Shown here piece after piece: positions 44,218 to 57,164 of a stretch of DNA of 64,000 nt; the stretch's first letter is position 1, and each line of letters starts with the position of its first letter. Source of the DNA: Ideonella alba. GTDB lineage: Bacteria > Pseudomonadota > Gammaproteobacteria > Burkholderiales > Burkholderiaceae_C. The DNA is taken from NCBI RefSeq assembly GCF_018069875.1, contig NZ_JAGQDF010000004.1, positions 62,001 through 126,000 on the forward strand. The letters run 5' to 3'. The position numbers were made by a program, and so were the translations under genes. The notes below the pieces were generated by a model. The model saw only the letters and a list, made by a program, of their open reading frames with translations, was not told the DNA's origin and made no database searches.

Positions 44218-45169
44218 ATTCGCGCTGATCGACCGCTTCTTCCGCCGCCCGGTGCAGCGCGCCGCGCTGGGCGTGGGCGACGACTGCGCGCTGCTGCGCG
44301 TGCGTCCCGGCCTGCAACTGGCGGTGTCCACCGACCTGCTGGTCGAGGGCCGGCATTTCCTGTCCACGGTCGACCCGGCGCGGCTGGGCCACAAGGCGCT
44401 GGCGGTCAACCTCAGCGACCTGGCCGCCAGCGGCGCCGAGCCGCTGGCCTTCACCCTCAGCCTGGCGCTGCCGCGCGCCGACGAGGCCTTCCTGGCCCCC
44501 TTCGCCCAGGGCCTGCTGGCCTTGGCCGATGAACACGGCATCGAACTGGTCGGCGGCGACACCACCGCCGGACCGCTGACGATCGGCATCACCGTCTTCG
44601 GCGAGGTGCCCCCCGGCGAGGCGCTGCTGCGCAGCGGCGCGCGGCCGGGCGATGCGCTGTGGGTCAGCGGCGCGCTGGGCGATGCGCGGCTGGCGCTGGA
44701 GGCCTTCCGCGGCACCGTGGCGCTGGCCGGCGAGGGCTTTGAGCAGGCCCGCCGGGCGATGGAAACACCCATGCCACGCGTGGCCCTGGGCCGCGCCCTG
44801 CGCGGCGTGGCCAGCGCGGCGATCGACCTGTCCGACGGCCTGCTGGGCGACCTGGGCCATGTGCTGGCGCTCTCCGGCGTGGGCGCCGAGCTGGACGAGG
44901 CCGCGCTGCCGCGCAGCCCCCTGCTGGCCGCCCAGCCCGCGGCGCTGCAGCGCACCTGCCTGCTGGCTGGCGGCGACGACTACGAGCTGCTGTTTGCCGC
45001 GCCCGAATCCCACGCCCAGGGCGTGCGCGCCGCCGGCGCCGCCGCCGGTGTGGCGGTCACCCGGATTGGCCGCGTCACCGCCGAGCCCGGCCTGGTCGTG
45101 CGCGATGGCCAGGGCGCCGCGCTGGACCTGCGCGGCTGGCGCGGCTTCGACCATTTCGCCGCGCCATGA
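44204..45169 (+). CDS. thiL: Thiamine-monophosphate kinase
   Basis: 321 residues from ATG 44204, which gives MALGEFALIDRFF as in the family; ATG 44195 is a less typical alternative. It phosphorylates TMP to thiamine diphosphate. AIR-synthase-like fold markers: GVGDDCALLR, STDLLVEGRHF, KALAVNLSDLAASGAEPLAF, GDTTAGPLTIGITVFGEV, and ALWVSGALGDARLAL. The start overlaps the anti-sigma gene and the stop overlaps pgpA (ATGA), so it is in a tight operon with pgpA and pncC. Confidence 0.95.
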   Translation: MALGEFALIDRFFRRPVQRAALGVGDDCALLRVRPGLQLAVSTDLLVEGRHFLSTVDPARLGHKALAVNLSDLAASGAEPLAFTLSLALPRADEAFLAPFAQGLLALADEHGIELVGGDTTAGPLTIGITVFGEVPPGEALLRSGARPGDALWVSGALGDARLALEAFRGTVALAGEGFEQARRAMETPMPRVALGRALRGVASAAIDLSDGLLGDLGHVLALSGVGAELDEAALPRSPLLAAQPAALQRTCLLAGGDDYELLFAAPESHAQGVRAAGAAAGVAVTRIGRVTAEPGLVVRDGQGAALDLRGWRGFDHFAAP

Positions 45170-45723
45170 GCACCGCCCCCGAGGTCAGCGACGCGCAGAT
45201 CGTCGGTGCCCCGCGGCGGGCCGACTGGCGACTGCTGCTGTCCTCACCGTTGCACTTCCTTTCGCTGGGCGCGGGCAGCGGTCTGGCGCCGATGGCCCCG
45301 GGCACGGTGGGCACGCTGTGGGCCTGGGTGGCCTTCCATCTGCTGGAAGGCCGGCTGGACGATGGCCAATGGGCCGCGCTGCTGCTGGCCGGTTTCGTCG
45401 TCGGCTGGTGGGCCTGCACCCGCACCGCGCAGGCCATGCGCACCGCCGACCCCGGCGCGGTGGTCTGGGACGAATGGCTGGCGATCTGGCTGGTGTTGTG
45501 GGTGGTCACGCCGGCCGGCTGGTGGACCCAGCTGGTGGCCTTCGCGCTGTTCCGCCTGTTCGACGCCGCCAAGCCCGGCCCGGTGGGCTGGGCGGATCGG
45601 CTCTTCAAGGCCAGGCCCGGCGAGGCGCCCGGCTGGCGCCAGGGCTTCGGCATCCTGTTCGACGACCTGGTGGCGGCCTTCTGCACACTGATCGTCATGG
45701 CCCTGTGGCGGGCCGGTACCTGA
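45166..45723 (+). CDS. pgpA: Phosphatidylglycerophosphatase A
   Basis: 185 residues. Removes phosphate from PGP to make phosphatidylglycerol in the inner membrane. Markers: FLSLGAGSGLAPMAPGTVGTLWAW, DPGAVVWDEWLAIWLVL, FRLFDAAKPGPVGWADRL and GFGILFDDLVAAFCTL, with about four transmembrane segments. The N-terminal 25 residues are a short cytosolic extension. ATGA overlap with thiL and TGATG overlap with pncC. Confidence 0.94.
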   Translation: MSTAPEVSDAQIVGAPRRADWRLLLSSPLHFLSLGAGSGLAPMAPGTVGTLWAWVAFHLLEGRLDDGQWAALLLAGFVVGWWACTRTAQAMRTADPGAVVWDEWLAIWLVLWVVTPAGWWTQLVAFALFRLFDAAKPGPVGWADRLFKARPGEAPGWRQGFGILFDDLVAAFCTLIVMALWRAGT

Positions 45724-46223
45724 TGCGGCTGATCGATGACCCCCAGGCACTGGCGCCGCTGCTGGAGCAGGTGGCGCAGGGCCTGCGCGCCCGCGGCCAG
45801 CGGCTGACCACCGCCGAGAGCTGCACCGGCGGCCTGATCGCCGCCAGCTGCACCGTGCTGGCGGGCTCGTCGGACTGGTTCGAGCGCGGCTTCGTCACCT
45901 ACAGCAATGCCGCCAAGCACGAGCTGCTGGGCGTGCCTGCGGCACTGATCGAGCGCCACGGCGCGGTGAGCGAGCCGGTGGCGCGCGCGATGGCCGAGGG
46001 CGCGCTGCAGCACAGCGACGCCGACTGGTCGCTGGCGGTGACCGGCATTGCCGGGCCGGGCGGCGGCTCAGCGACCAAGCCGGTGGGCACGGTGTGGCTG
46101 GCGCTGGGACGGCGCGGCGGCGACACCCGGGCCGAGTGCCAGGTCTTCGAAGGGGACCGGACCGCGGTGCGCAGCGCCACCGTGGTGCGCGCGCTGACGA
46201 TGCTGGTGGACGCGCTGGGCTGA
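45723..46223 (+). CDS. pncC: CinA-family nicotinamide-nucleotide amidohydrolase
   Basis: 166 residues. PncC deamidates NMN to nicotinate mononucleotide in NAD recycling. Markers: RLTTAESCTGGLIAASCT with the catalytic Ser-x2-Thr region, GSSDWFERGFVTYSNAAKHELLGV, GAVSEPVARAMAEGAL, VTGIAGPGGGSATKPVGTVW. Only the C-terminal amidohydrolase domain of CinA is present. Translation is coupled to pgpA. Confidence 0.95.
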   Translation: MRLIDDPQALAPLLEQVAQGLRARGQRLTTAESCTGGLIAASCTVLAGSSDWFERGFVTYSNAAKHELLGVPAALIERHGAVSEPVARAMAEGALQHSDADWSLAVTGIAGPGGGSATKPVGTVWLALGRRGGDTRAECQVFEGDRTAVRSATVVRALTMLVDALG

Positions 46224-46254
46224 CGCTCGCTGCGGACCGGCCGCGCGCCGGTGC

Positions 46255-48120
46255 TCAGCGCAGGCCGAGCTGGCGGTTGGGCTGCAATGCGTCCAGCGGC
46301 GACAGCATGGCGTCGTTGGCGCCCTCGAGCGGCCAGGGCTCCAGGTCGGGCTCGGCGTGCGGCAGCGGCCAGGCCGGCTCGGGCAGCGCCGGCTGCGGCC
46401 GGGCGAACAGGTAGCCCTGCTGCAGCGGGCAGCCCAGGTCGGCCAGCATGTCGCGCTGGGCCTCGGTCTCGACGCCCTCGGCGATCACGGTGATGCCCAG
46501 GCTGCGCGCCAGACCGACGATGCCCGACACCAGCGCGCGCGCCGCCACATCCTGCGGCAGACGCTGCACGAAGCCCGCATCCAGCTTGACCATGGCCGGC
46601 TGCAGCTCGCCCAGCCGGGCCAGCGAGATCGGGCCCGAGCCGAAATCGTCGATCACCAGCGGCACGCCCAGGCTGCGCAGCGCGCGCAGGCGCTGGGCGG
46701 TGTCCTCGGCGTCGCCCATCAGCGTGCCCTCGGTCAGCTCGACAGCCAGCTCGCCGCGGTGGATGCCGTGGCGGGTCAGCGCCTGGCCCAGTTCCTCGGC
46801 CCAGGCGGCGTGGCGGAATTCGGGGGCCGACACATTGATCGAGACTTTGCCCGGCTTCAGACCCATGCGCTTCCAGGCGGCCAGCTGGGCACAGGCCTGG
46901 TCCAGCGTGCGCAGCTCCAGCCGGTGCAGCGCGCCGGTTTCCTCGGCGCGGTGGATGATGCGCGAGGGCGGCAGCAGGCCTTCGCTGGGGTGCTGCCAGC
47001 GGATCAGGGCCTCGGCGCCGACGGCCTGGCCGGTTTCGGTGTCGATGACCGGCTGGAAGAACAGCTGCAGCTCGTCGTCGTCGAAGGCGCGCAGCATCTC
47101 GCCGTCGGCACCGATCGGTCGCTCGCCCGGCGAGAGCTGGGGCTGGAACAGCGCGAAGCGGCCCCGGCCCAGCATCTTGGCCTGGTACATCGCCTGGTCG
47201 GCGTGGTCGAGCAGCTGGTCGAAATCGTCGCCGTCGGCCGGGAAGCGGGCCACGCCCACGCTGGCCGAGACCTCGCCCTGAATGCGGCCACCGTCCAGGG
47301 GCACCGGCTGCTCCACCGCGTGGATCACCCGCAGCGTGGTGTGCGCCAGGTGCTGCGGGTCGCTGGCGTCCTGCAGCAGCGCGACGAACTCGTCGCCGGC
47401 CAAGCGGCCGATCAGATCGGCACGGCGCAGCGTGTCCTGCAGGCGCCGGGCGATGGTCTGCAGCAGCTCATCCCCGGCCGGGTGGCCGTGGCGGTCGTTG
47501 ACTTCCTTGAAGTGGTCCAGGTCGATGAACAGCACCGCCATGGGGCGGTTCTGGCGCCGCGCCTGGGCAGCCGCGCGGTCGAACATTTCGCGCAGCATCC
47601 GGCGGTTGGGCAGGCCGGTGAGGGCGTCGTACATCGCCATGCGGTGCATCTCGCGGTGACGCTCCTCCAGCTCGCCCAGCAGCCCGGCCATGCGGCCCTG
47701 GGCCTGCTGCAGCAGCCGGGTGATCTGGTCGAGCTCGCTGCCCAGCGGGCGCCAGCCGGGGCGGCAGACCTGCACGCCCTCGCCGCGCATGTCGGCCAGG
47801 CCGATCGCGGCGGCCCGCAGGCGCATCAGCGGGCGCAGCACGCCCAGCATCCAGACCGCGGTCAGCACCAGCAGCACCGCACCCACCTGCCAGGCCAGCA
47901 CCGGCAGCAGCTCCAGCGAGGCCGCCGGTCGCGGCGCCAGCCAGCTCAGCACCACCACCGGCAGCAGCAGCGCCGCCACCAGCGCAACCATCAGCAGCAG
48001 GCGCAGCGACACCGCGCCGCGGGCGGCGACGGACGCCACGGCCGGCCGGGCCGCCGCAGGCGAGCGGTGGACGGACCGGTTCAGCAGGCGCTTCGGCTGA
48101 CGTCGTTCGGGGTGGGGCAT
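46255..48120 (-). CDS. GGDEF-EAL domain protein (c-di-GMP turnover)
   Basis: 621 residues from ATG 48120. Two transmembrane segments near the N-terminus (about 40-66 and 71-95), a HAMP-like linker, then GGDEF (about 175-345) and EAL (about 355-600). The GGDEF motif reads AGDEF in RLAGDEFVALL, a substitution that in some proteins keeps activity and in others does not; the RxxD inhibitory site was not found. The EAL side is intact: AEALIRW, SINVSAPEF, ELTEGTL, IDDFGSG, VKLDAGFV and AEGVETEAQ, so phosphodiesterase activity is likely. It has no operon partner. Confidence 0.93.
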   Translation of the reverse strand: MPHPERRQPKRLLNRSVHRSPAAARPAVASVAARGAVSLRLLLMVALVAALLLPVVVLSWLAPRPAASLELLPVLAWQVGAVLLVLTAVWMLGVLRPLMRLRAAAIGLADMRGEGVQVCRPGWRPLGSELDQITRLLQQAQGRMAGLLGELEERHREMHRMAMYDALTGLPNRRMLREMFDRAAAQARRQNRPMAVLFIDLDHFKEVNDRHGHPAGDELLQTIARRLQDTLRRADLIGRLAGDEFVALLQDASDPQHLAHTTLRVIHAVEQPVPLDGGRIQGEVSASVGVARFPADGDDFDQLLDHADQAMYQAKMLGRGRFALFQPQLSPGERPIGADGEMLRAFDDDELQLFFQPVIDTETGQAVGAEALIRWQHPSEGLLPPSRIIHRAEETGALHRLELRTLDQACAQLAAWKRMGLKPGKVSINVSAPEFRHAAWAEELGQALTRHGIHRGELAVELTEGTLMGDAEDTAQRLRALRSLGVPLVIDDFGSGPISLARLGELQPAMVKLDAGFVQRLPQDVAARALVSGIVGLARSLGITVIAEGVETEAQRDMLADLGCPLQQGYLFARPQPALPEPAWPLPHAEPDLEPWPLEGANDAMLSPLDALQPNRQLGLR

Positions 48121-48176
48121 GGGGGAGGGATCGGGTCGCCGGACGCGAACAACCGGACGACCCCATTCTGTCGTCG

Positions 48177-48202
48177 CCCCTGGCCGATGCAAGGGCCAGG
48201 GG
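48177..48202. terminator. Hairpin downstream of holA
   Basis: CCCCTGGCC (48177-48185) and GGCCAGGGG (48194-48202) form a perfect 9-bp stem with an 8-base loop, nine bases after the holA stop on the minus strand. There is no T-tract, so it may need Rho or protect the 3' end. Confidence 0.45.
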
Positions 48203-48211
48203 TATCCCGCT

Positions 48212-49312
48212 TTAGGGGGTGGACAGATGCAGCGCCAGGCGGCCGGGTGACGCGCCCTGGCGCCCGCCACGGGCCGAAATCTCCAATGCCGACAAGGCCA
48301 AACGGCGCAAGGCGTCCCAGGGATCGGTGGGCCAGCCGGGGTGGCGCAGGCCCTTGACCAGGCCGTCACACTGGCTGGCGGCGGTCACCAGGGCGGCCAG
48401 CGAGTCACGCCCGAGTAACGGCAGCAGGCGCTCGAACTGCCGCTCGCGCTCGCCCCAGACCCGCGCCTCGCGCAGCGCCACCGGCATCGGCTTGCCACTG
48501 TCGAGCGCGGTGCGTGCCCGCTGCAGCGCGCGCAGTTCCTCGGCCAGGGTCCAGTGCACCAGCACCGGCGCCTCGCCCTCGGCCTTCAGGGTGTCGAGCA
48601 TGCGCAGCGCCCGGCCCACCTGGCCGCCCAGTACCGCGGCGACGAACTGGCGCGCGTCGTAGCGTGCCACGTCCAGCACCGCGGCCTCGATCTGCGCCAA
48701 GCCCAGCTCGCCCGGCGGGTGCAGCAGGGCCAGCTTCTGCAGTTCCTGGTGGGCCGCCAGCAGGTTGCCCTCGACCCGGTCGGCGAAGAAGGCCAGCGCG
48801 CGCTCGCCCTCCTCGCCCGGCGGCACCGGCTGGCCCTGGGCGGCCAGGCGGCGGCCGATCCAGGCCGGCAGCTGGTGACGCTCGATCGGGTCGACGCGCA
48901 CGGTGGCACCGGCGCCGTCCAGCGCCGAGAACCAGGCGCTGGACTGCTGCTGCTTATCCAGCCGCGGCAGGTGCACCAGGGTCAGCACGCCCTCGCCCAG
49001 TTGCTCGCAGTACTGCTGCAGCGCGCCGCCACCGTCCTTGCCCGGCTTGCCGGACGGGATGCGGATCTCGATCAGCTGGCGATCAGCGAACAGGCCCATC
49101 GACTGCGCCGCCCCCAGCACGCTGCTCCAGTCGAAGTGGGCGCCGCTGACGACGAAGACCTGGCGGTCGGCATAGCCCTCCTCGCGCGCCCGGGCGCGCA
49201 GCAGGTCGGCCGCTTCCTGGGCCAGCAGCGGCTCGTCGCCGTGGATCGTGTAGATCGGCTTGAGGCCCTGGCGCTGCAGCGCGGTGGCCAGCTGGTCGGC
49301 GCGGATCTGCAT
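48212..49312 (-). CDS. holA: DNA polymerase III delta subunit
   Basis: 366 residues. The clamp-loader subunit that opens the beta clamp. Markers: GLKPIYTIHGDEPLLAQEAADLLR, QVFVVSGAHFDWSSVLGAAQSMGLFADRQLIEIRIPSGKPG in segments, and NLLAAHQELQKLALLHP. The C-terminal collar region is typical. The start is immediately after the lptE stop (no gap), matching the conserved leuS-lptE-holA order. Confidence 0.94.
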   Translation of the reverse strand: MQIRADQLATALQRQGLKPIYTIHGDEPLLAQEAADLLRARAREEGYADRQVFVVSGAHFDWSSVLGAAQSMGLFADRQLIEIRIPSGKPGKDGGGALQQYCEQLGEGVLTLVHLPRLDKQQQSSAWFSALDGAGATVRVDPIERHQLPAWIGRRLAAQGQPVPPGEEGERALAFFADRVEGNLLAAHQELQKLALLHPPGELGLAQIEAAVLDVARYDARQFVAAVLGGQVGRALRMLDTLKAEGEAPVLVHWTLAEELRALQRARTALDSGKPMPVALREARVWGERERQFERLLPLLGRDSLAALVTAASQCDGLVKGLRHPGWPTDPWDALRRLALSALEISARGGRQGASPGRLALHLSTP

Positions 49313-49803
49313 TCAGCGCCCGGTCTGGCCCAGCGCCGCCAGGCGCCGCACCACCTGGCGGGCGATGTCGGCGCGCATCTCGCGCAGCAGCTCGGCCTCC
49401 TCGACCTCCTTGCCCAGCGCGGCGGTCTCGGAATAGCTGAGGTCGCGCATCTGCTCAAGCTCGGTCACGCCGCTCAGGGCCTCGCCGTCCGGCCGCGCGA
49501 AGTGAAAGCGCAGCCGCACCCGAAGGCGGAACTCGCGCACCTGCCCCACCGCGGTGGACGCCACGACGGTGCGGTGCAGCACGTCCTCGTCGGCCACCAC
49601 CTGCACCTGGGCCTGCGCAGCGGCTTCGACGATGCGCACCCGGGCCGGCAGCTCACGGCGCAGCGCCTCGGCCATCGGCGAGCGCGGTTTGAAGCCCGCC
49701 AGCGCGATGCGCTCGTACGGCACCTCGGTGGGCTGGCGCAGCGCAAAGCCGCAGCCGGCCAGCAGGCTGGCGCCCAGCAGGACCAGGCCGGCGCGGCGCT
49801 GCA

Positions 49804-49804
<1 letters not shown>
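49313..49804 (-). CDS. lptE: LPS assembly lipoprotein LptE
   Basis: 163 residues. Lipoprotein signal with lipobox LLAGC (Cys18), then GFALRQPTEVPYERIALAGF, the typical LptE start. It forms the plug of the LptD/E outer-membrane LPS translocon. ATG at 49802-49804 overlaps the leuS stop by one base. Confidence 0.9.
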
Positions 49805-52960
<3,156 letters not shown>

Positions 52961-52964
<4 letters not shown>

Positions 52965-53605
52965 GACGCCAAGGCCAGCCCGCGCAGGTCATGCGCGAAG
53001 CCTTCGAGTTCGGCCTCGCAGGCGCCGACCCACTTGCCGAACAGGTTGTAGGCCAGCACCGCGGGAATCGCCACCGCCAGGCCAGCGGCGGTCATCACCA
53101 GGGCCTCGCCGACCGGGCCGGCGATGCGCTCGATGCTGATCGCGCCGCCGGTGCCCAGGCCCAGCAGCGCGTGGTAGATGCCCCAGACGGTGCCAAAGAG
53201 GCCGATGAAGGGCGCGGTGGAACCCACCGAGGCGAGAAAGACCTGGCCGGTCTGCAGGTGGGCCAGCGCGCGGTGCAGTGCGTCGCGCAGCCGGCGCGTC
53301 AGCTGGTCGCCCGGCTGGGCGCGGTCCTGCAGCGTGCCGGCCGGCGCGCTGGCGGCGGCAGCGTCGATCAGCGGGCGCAGCAGGCCCTCAGGGTCGAGCG
53401 CGGCGGCGCGCGCACTCGCCTGGGCCAGGTCCGGCGCCTCCCAGAAGGCAGCGATGCCCTCGACCAGGCCACGGCGGGCGCGGCGCAGCACCCAGACCTT
53501 CCAGAGGATGACCACCCAGGCGCCGATGGACATCAGCAGCAGCAGCGCCGCCACCGTCCGCCCGATGGCGTCGCTCTGCGCCCAGAAACCGGCCAGGCCG
53601 TCCAT
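52961..53605 (-). CDS. tolQ: TolQ/ExbB/MotA-family proton channel protein
   Basis: 214 residues with three transmembrane segments (about 18-38, 125-150, 165-190) and the family motif SVGSTAPFIGLFGTVWGIYHALLGLG followed by GPVGEALVMTAAGLAVAIPAVLAYN. Partners with the adjacent TolR/ExbD as the stator of an ion-driven complex. Overlaps dapB by one base. Assignment to TolQ or ExbB cannot be made from these genes alone; symbol is tentative. Confidence 0.85.
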
Positions 53606-54411
53606 CAGAGACCCAGCACCTCGTTCATGCCGAACAGGCCGCTGGCGTGGGCGCGCAGGAAGCGCGCCGCGCGCAGGCTGCCCTGGGCATAGCCGACGCG
53701 GCTGGAGGACTTGTGGCTGATCTCGATGCGCTCGCCGATGCCGGCGAACAGCACGGTGTGGTCGCCGACGATGTCGCCACCGCGCACCGTGGCAAAGCCG
53801 ATGGTGGACGGGTCGCGCGCGCCGGTGTGGCCCTCGCGGCCGTAGACCGCGCAGTCCTTCAGGTCGCGGCCCAGCGCCGCGGCCACCACCTCGCCCATCG
53901 CCAGCGCGGTGCCGCTGGGGGCGTCGACCTTGTGGCGGTGGTGGGCCTCGATGACCTCGATGTCGTAGCCCTGGTTCAGCGCGCGCGCGGCCATGTCCAG
54001 CAGGCGCATCACGACGTTGACGCCGACGCTCATGTTGGGCGCCATCACCACCGCGGTGTGCTGCGCGCCAGCGACGATCTCGGCCTTCTGCGATTCCGTG
54101 AAGCCGGTGGTGCCGATCACCAGCTTCACACCCAGGCGGCGGCAGACGGCCAGGTGGGCCAGCGTGCCTTCGGGGCGGGTGAAGTCGATCAGCACCTCAG
54201 CGTCGGCCAGGCCCTGGTCCAGGTCGGCCGTGATCAGCACGCCACTGGTCTGGCCCAGCCAGGCGGCAGCATCGTGGCCCAGCGCCGGGCTGCCGGGCAT
54301 GTCCAGCGCGCCGGCCAGCACGCAGTCGTCGGCGGCCTGCACCGCCTCGATCAGCATGCGGCCCATGCGGCCGGAGGCGCCGGCCACCGCCACCCGCAGC
54401 GGCGCGGTCAT
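53605..54411 (-). CDS. dapB: 4-hydroxy-tetrahydrodipicolinate reductase
   Basis: 268 residues. Makes tetrahydrodipicolinate for lysine and peptidoglycan with NAD(P)H. Markers: [66 protein letters not shown], and [23 protein letters not shown] with the catalytic His and Lys. Overlaps bamE upstream (ATGA) and tolQ downstream. Confidence 0.97.
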   Translation of the reverse strand: MTAPLRVAVAGASGRMGRMLIEAVQAADDCVLAGALDMPGSPALGHDAAAWLGQTSGVLITADLDQGLADAEVLIDFTRPEGTLAHLAVCRRLGVKLVIGTTGFTESQKAEIVAGAQHTAVVMAPNMSVGVNVVMRLLDMAARALNQGYDIEVIEAHHRHKVDAPSGTALAMGEVVAAALGRDLKDCAVYGREGHTGARDPSTIGFATVRGGDIVGDHTVLFAGIGERIEISHKSSSRVGYAQGSLRAARFLRAHASGLFGMNEVLGL

Positions 54412-54971
54412 TGCGGCTCCAGCGGCGGGTAGCTGCGCACCGCGCCCTGCGGCGCGAAGACGGACGACGCGGCCGCGCGCGGCGCCGGCGGCGGCAGGGC
54501 CGCGCGCTCGTCGTCGTTCAGGGCCAGCTTGCGGTTGCCTTCGGAGGGCGGCGCCTTGGACATGGCGGCGACGAATTCGTACTCGCTGGGCATGTCGGCG
54601 CCTTCGACCTTGCTGACCCGCTCGCCCTCGAACCAGACCACCAGGTTGCGGCGCTGCGGCTCGACGCCCTGGCGGCGGATCATGAAGACGTAGTCCCAGC
54701 GGTCCGCATGGAAGGGGTCGGCCAGCAGCGGCGCGCCCAGCAGCTGGCGGACCTGGTCGCGGCTCAGGCCCGGCTTCAGGTTCTGGGCCTGTTCACGCGT
54801 GACGACGTTGCCCTGCAGGATGTCGGCGCGGTAGGGCGTCAGCAGACCGGCCACGGCGTGCATGGACTGGTCGACGACGGCGCAGCCGCTGCTCGCCAGC
54901 GTGGCCGTCAGCACGAGCGCCAGGACGGGAAGGCGGCGGGCGGCGGCGCGGGGAAGGTGGGTGATCGGCAT
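54408..54971 (-). CDS. bamE: Outer membrane assembly lipoprotein BamE
   Basis: 187 residues. Lipobox ASSGC (Cys30), then [44 protein letters not shown] split over the SmpA/OmlA domain, which is the BamE signature. The C-terminal ~70 residues ([14 protein letters not shown], poly-Pro/Ala) are a low-complexity extension compared with E. coli BamE (113 residues). First gene of the operon; divergent from fur, the usual bamE-fur arrangement. Confidence 0.94.
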   Translation of the reverse strand: MPITHLPRAAARRLPVLALVLTATLASSGCAVVDQSMHAVAGLLTPYRADILQGNVVTREQAQNLKPGLSRDQVRQLLGAPLLADPFHADRWDYVFMIRRQGVEPQRRNLVVWFEGERVSKVEGADMPSEYEFVAAMSKAPPSEGNRKLALNDDERAALPPPAPRAAASSVFAPQGAVRSYPPLEPQ

Positions 54972-55110
54972 GCGGCAGGACGGAGCAGGCGACGCGTGTC
55001 GCAGGGTTTCGCAGGGCCGCCGCTGCGCGGTGGCCGCCGAGATGGCTATGATCGGGTGATTCTAGCGGTGCGCCCCCGACCGGGGTGCGCACCCGGCTCC
55101 ACACCCTGCC

Positions 55111-55581
55111 ATGACGCACGCCGACGAACTCAAGAGCAGCGGCCTGAAGGCCACGCTGCCGCGCATCCGCATCCTCGAAGTCTTCCAGACCTCGACGCTG
55201 CGGCACATGACGGCCGAGGACGTCTTCAAGGCCCTGCTGGCCGAAGGGTCCGACATCGGCCTGGCCACGGTCTACCGGGTGCTGATGCAGTTCGAGCAGG
55301 CGGGCATCCTGGCGCGCAGCCATTTCGAGTCGGGCAAGTCGGTGTTCGAGCTCAACGAGGGCCAGCACCACGACCATCTGGTGTGCATGACCTGCGGCCG
55401 GGTGGAGGAGTTCTTCGACCCCGAGATCGAGGCGCGTCAGCGCGACATCGCCGCGCGCAACGGCTTCCAGTTGCAGGAGCACGCGCTGTCGCTGTACGCC
55501 GTGTGCACCCGCGAACACTGCGAGCACCGCCCGGTCAAGAATCCCGGTTCTGCTCCATTGCCGCCTGGTGGCGGGCAATGA
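55111..55581 (+). CDS. fur: Ferric uptake regulator Fur
   Basis: 156 residues. Fe(II)-dependent repressor. Winged [20 protein letters not shown] with the recognition region [12 protein letters not shown]; metal site [11 protein letters not shown] and a second Cys pair CTREHC. The N-terminus [18 protein letters not shown] is the family's typical start. The last 15 residues ([16 protein letters not shown]) are an unusual Pro/Gly tail that overlaps the 3' end of the convergent hprK by 47 bases. Likely controls feoAB through the site at 34111. Confidence 0.96.
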   Translation: MTHADELKSSGLKATLPRIRILEVFQTSTLRHMTAEDVFKALLAEGSDIGLATVYRVLMQFEQAGILARSHFESGKSVFELNEGQHHDHLVCMTCGRVEEFFDPEIEARQRDIAARNGFQLQEHALSLYAVCTREHCEHRPVKNPGSAPLPPGGGQ

Positions 55582-56497
55582 ACTCCTGGTAGGTGTCGAT
55601 CCCGCGCAGCTGCAGGATGGTGTTGCGCACCGCCGCCTCCACCAGCACCGCCAGGTTGCGGCCGGCGTCCACCGCGATCACCACCTTGCGCACCGGCACG
55701 CCCAGCACCTCTTCATAGAGGGGTTCGTAGGGCAGGCGCTCGAACTCGCGGTCCATGGTTTCCTTGCGGACCAGGTGGACGATCAGCTTGACGCGCATCT
55801 TGCGGCGCACCGCGGTCTCGCCGAAGATGGCCTTGATGTCGAGCAGGCCGATGCCGCGCACTTCCAGCAGGTTCAGCAGCAGCTCGGGGCAGCGGCCTTC
55901 CAGGGTGTTCTGCGCCACGCGGTAGATGTCGACGGCGTCATCGGCCACCAGGCCGTGGCCGCGCGAGATCAGCTCCAGGCCCAGTTCGCTCTTGCCCAGG
56001 CCCGATTCACCGGTCAGCAGCACACCCACGCCCAGGATGTCCATGAAGACCCCGTGGCGCGTGGTGCGCTCGGCCATCAGCTGGCTCAGGTAGGCGCGCA
56101 CCACGTCGATCACGTGGCCGGCGGAATGCTGGGTGGTGAACAGCGGGATCTCGGCGCGGTCGCACATCGCGACCAGGCGGTCGGGGGCGCGCTCGCCGTC
56201 GGCGACGATGATCACCGGCGGCTCCAGCGTGACGATGCGCTGGATGCGGCGCTCCTGCACCTCGGGCGCCGCCGCCGATTCAGACAGGTAGGCCACCTCA
56301 CGGCGGCCGACCAGCTGCACCCGGTAGGGGTGGATGTAGTTCAGGTAGCCGACCAGGTCGGCGGCCGAGCGCGCATCGCGCACCGCGGCTTCATCGAAGC
56401 GGCGCTCCGGGTGGGCGTGGCCGGCGATCCACTCCCATTTCAGCGCCGGCTGGTGCTCCTCGAAGAGCGCCTCGGCGCTGATGGAGATCGGCTTCAC
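55535..56497 (-). CDS. hprK: HPr kinase/phosphorylase
   Basis: 320 residues. Phosphorylates or dephosphorylates Ser46 of HPr in the nitrogen/carbon PTS. Walker [19 protein letters not shown], the HprK signature [22 protein letters not shown], and the N-terminal domain [18 protein letters not shown]. It lies after ptsN with a 16-base gap; the 3' end overlaps fur on the other strand. Confidence 0.96.
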   Translation of the reverse strand: MKPISISAEALFEEHQPALKWEWIAGHAHPERRFDEAAVRDARSAADLVGYLNYIHPYRVQLVGRREVAYLSESAAAPEVQERRIQRIVTLEPPVIIVADGERAPDRLVAMCDRAEIPLFTTQHSAGHVIDVVRAYLSQLMAERTTRHGVFMDILGVGVLLTGESGLGKSELGLELISRGHGLVADDAVDIYRVAQNTLEGRCPELLLNLLEVRGIGLLDIKAIFGETAVRRKMRVKLIVHLVRKETMDREFERLPYEPLYEEVLGVPVRKVVIAVDAGRNLAVLVEAAVRNTILQLRGIDTYQEFIARHQAAMEQNRDS

Positions 56498-56513
56498 GCG
56501 GAGCGCTGCCGGG

Positions 56514-56984
56514 TCAGGCGACCGACTTCAGCGGCTCCCAGCCGGCGATCAGGCGGTGCACCTCGGCCGGGTCGGCCTCGGCCTTGAGCTTCTCGCGCAG
56601 GTCGCGGTCGGACAGCAGCTCGGCGATCTCGGAGAGGATCTCCAGGTGACGCTGCGTGGCCGCCTCGGGGACCAGCAGGAAGATCAGCAGGCTGACCGGC
56701 TCGTCGTCGGGGGCGTCGAAGGCGATCGGCTGCTGCACGCGCAGCACCGCCGCCAGCGGATTCTTCAGGCCCTTGATGCGGCCATGCGGCACCGCCACGC
56801 CATGACCCAGGCCGGTGGAGCCCAGGCGTTCGCGGGCGAACAGGTTGTCGGTCACCGTGGCGCGGGCGATCGCGTGCTGGTTCTCGAACAGCAGGCCCGC
56901 GTGCTCGAACACGCGCTTCTTGCTGGTGGCGTCCACACCCACGGCCACATTGGCAACGGGCAGGATGGCGGCGAGGCGGTTCAT
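56514..56984 (-). CDS. ptsN: Nitrogen PTS EIIA component
   Basis: 156 residues. Phospho-acceptor His in [16 protein letters not shown]. PtsN reports nitrogen/carbon status to sensor proteins (KdpD, TrkA and others) as part of the PTS-Ntr. Markers also include [22 protein letters not shown]. Preceded by a promoter with TATAAT (minus strand, 57053-57058) and separated from hpf by a terminator, so it has its own transcription unit with hprK. Confidence 0.95.
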   Translation of the reverse strand: MNRLAAILPVANVAVGVDATSKKRVFEHAGLLFENQHAIARATVTDNLFARERLGSTGLGHGVAVPHGRIKGLKNPLAAVLRVQQPIAFDAPDDEPVSLLIFLLVPEAATQRHLEILSEIAELLSDRDLREKLKAEADPAEVHRLIAGWEPLKSVA

Positions 56985-57052
56985 GGCGGCGGGTGTCGGA
57001 GGCGTTCGTGGGCACCGGACGCATGCGCCGGTGGGCGGACAAAAGGCTGCGG

Positions 57053-57082
57053 ATTATAAGAATCGACGCTTCATGATGGGAA
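57053..57082 (-). promoter_or_regulatory. Sigma-70 promoter of ptsN-hprK
   Basis: On the minus strand a perfect TATAAT (57058 to 57053) is preceded by TTCCCA (57082 to 57077) with an 18-base spacer. Expected start near 57046; ptsN begins at 56984, giving a leader of about 60 bases. Confidence 0.65.
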
Positions 57083-57164
57083 CTTGAACGGCCCCTCGGC
57101 GCGCTGGGTTGACCCGGTGATGCTGCGTTGCAGCAACATCCTGCCGATATTCGCCGGAAAAGAC

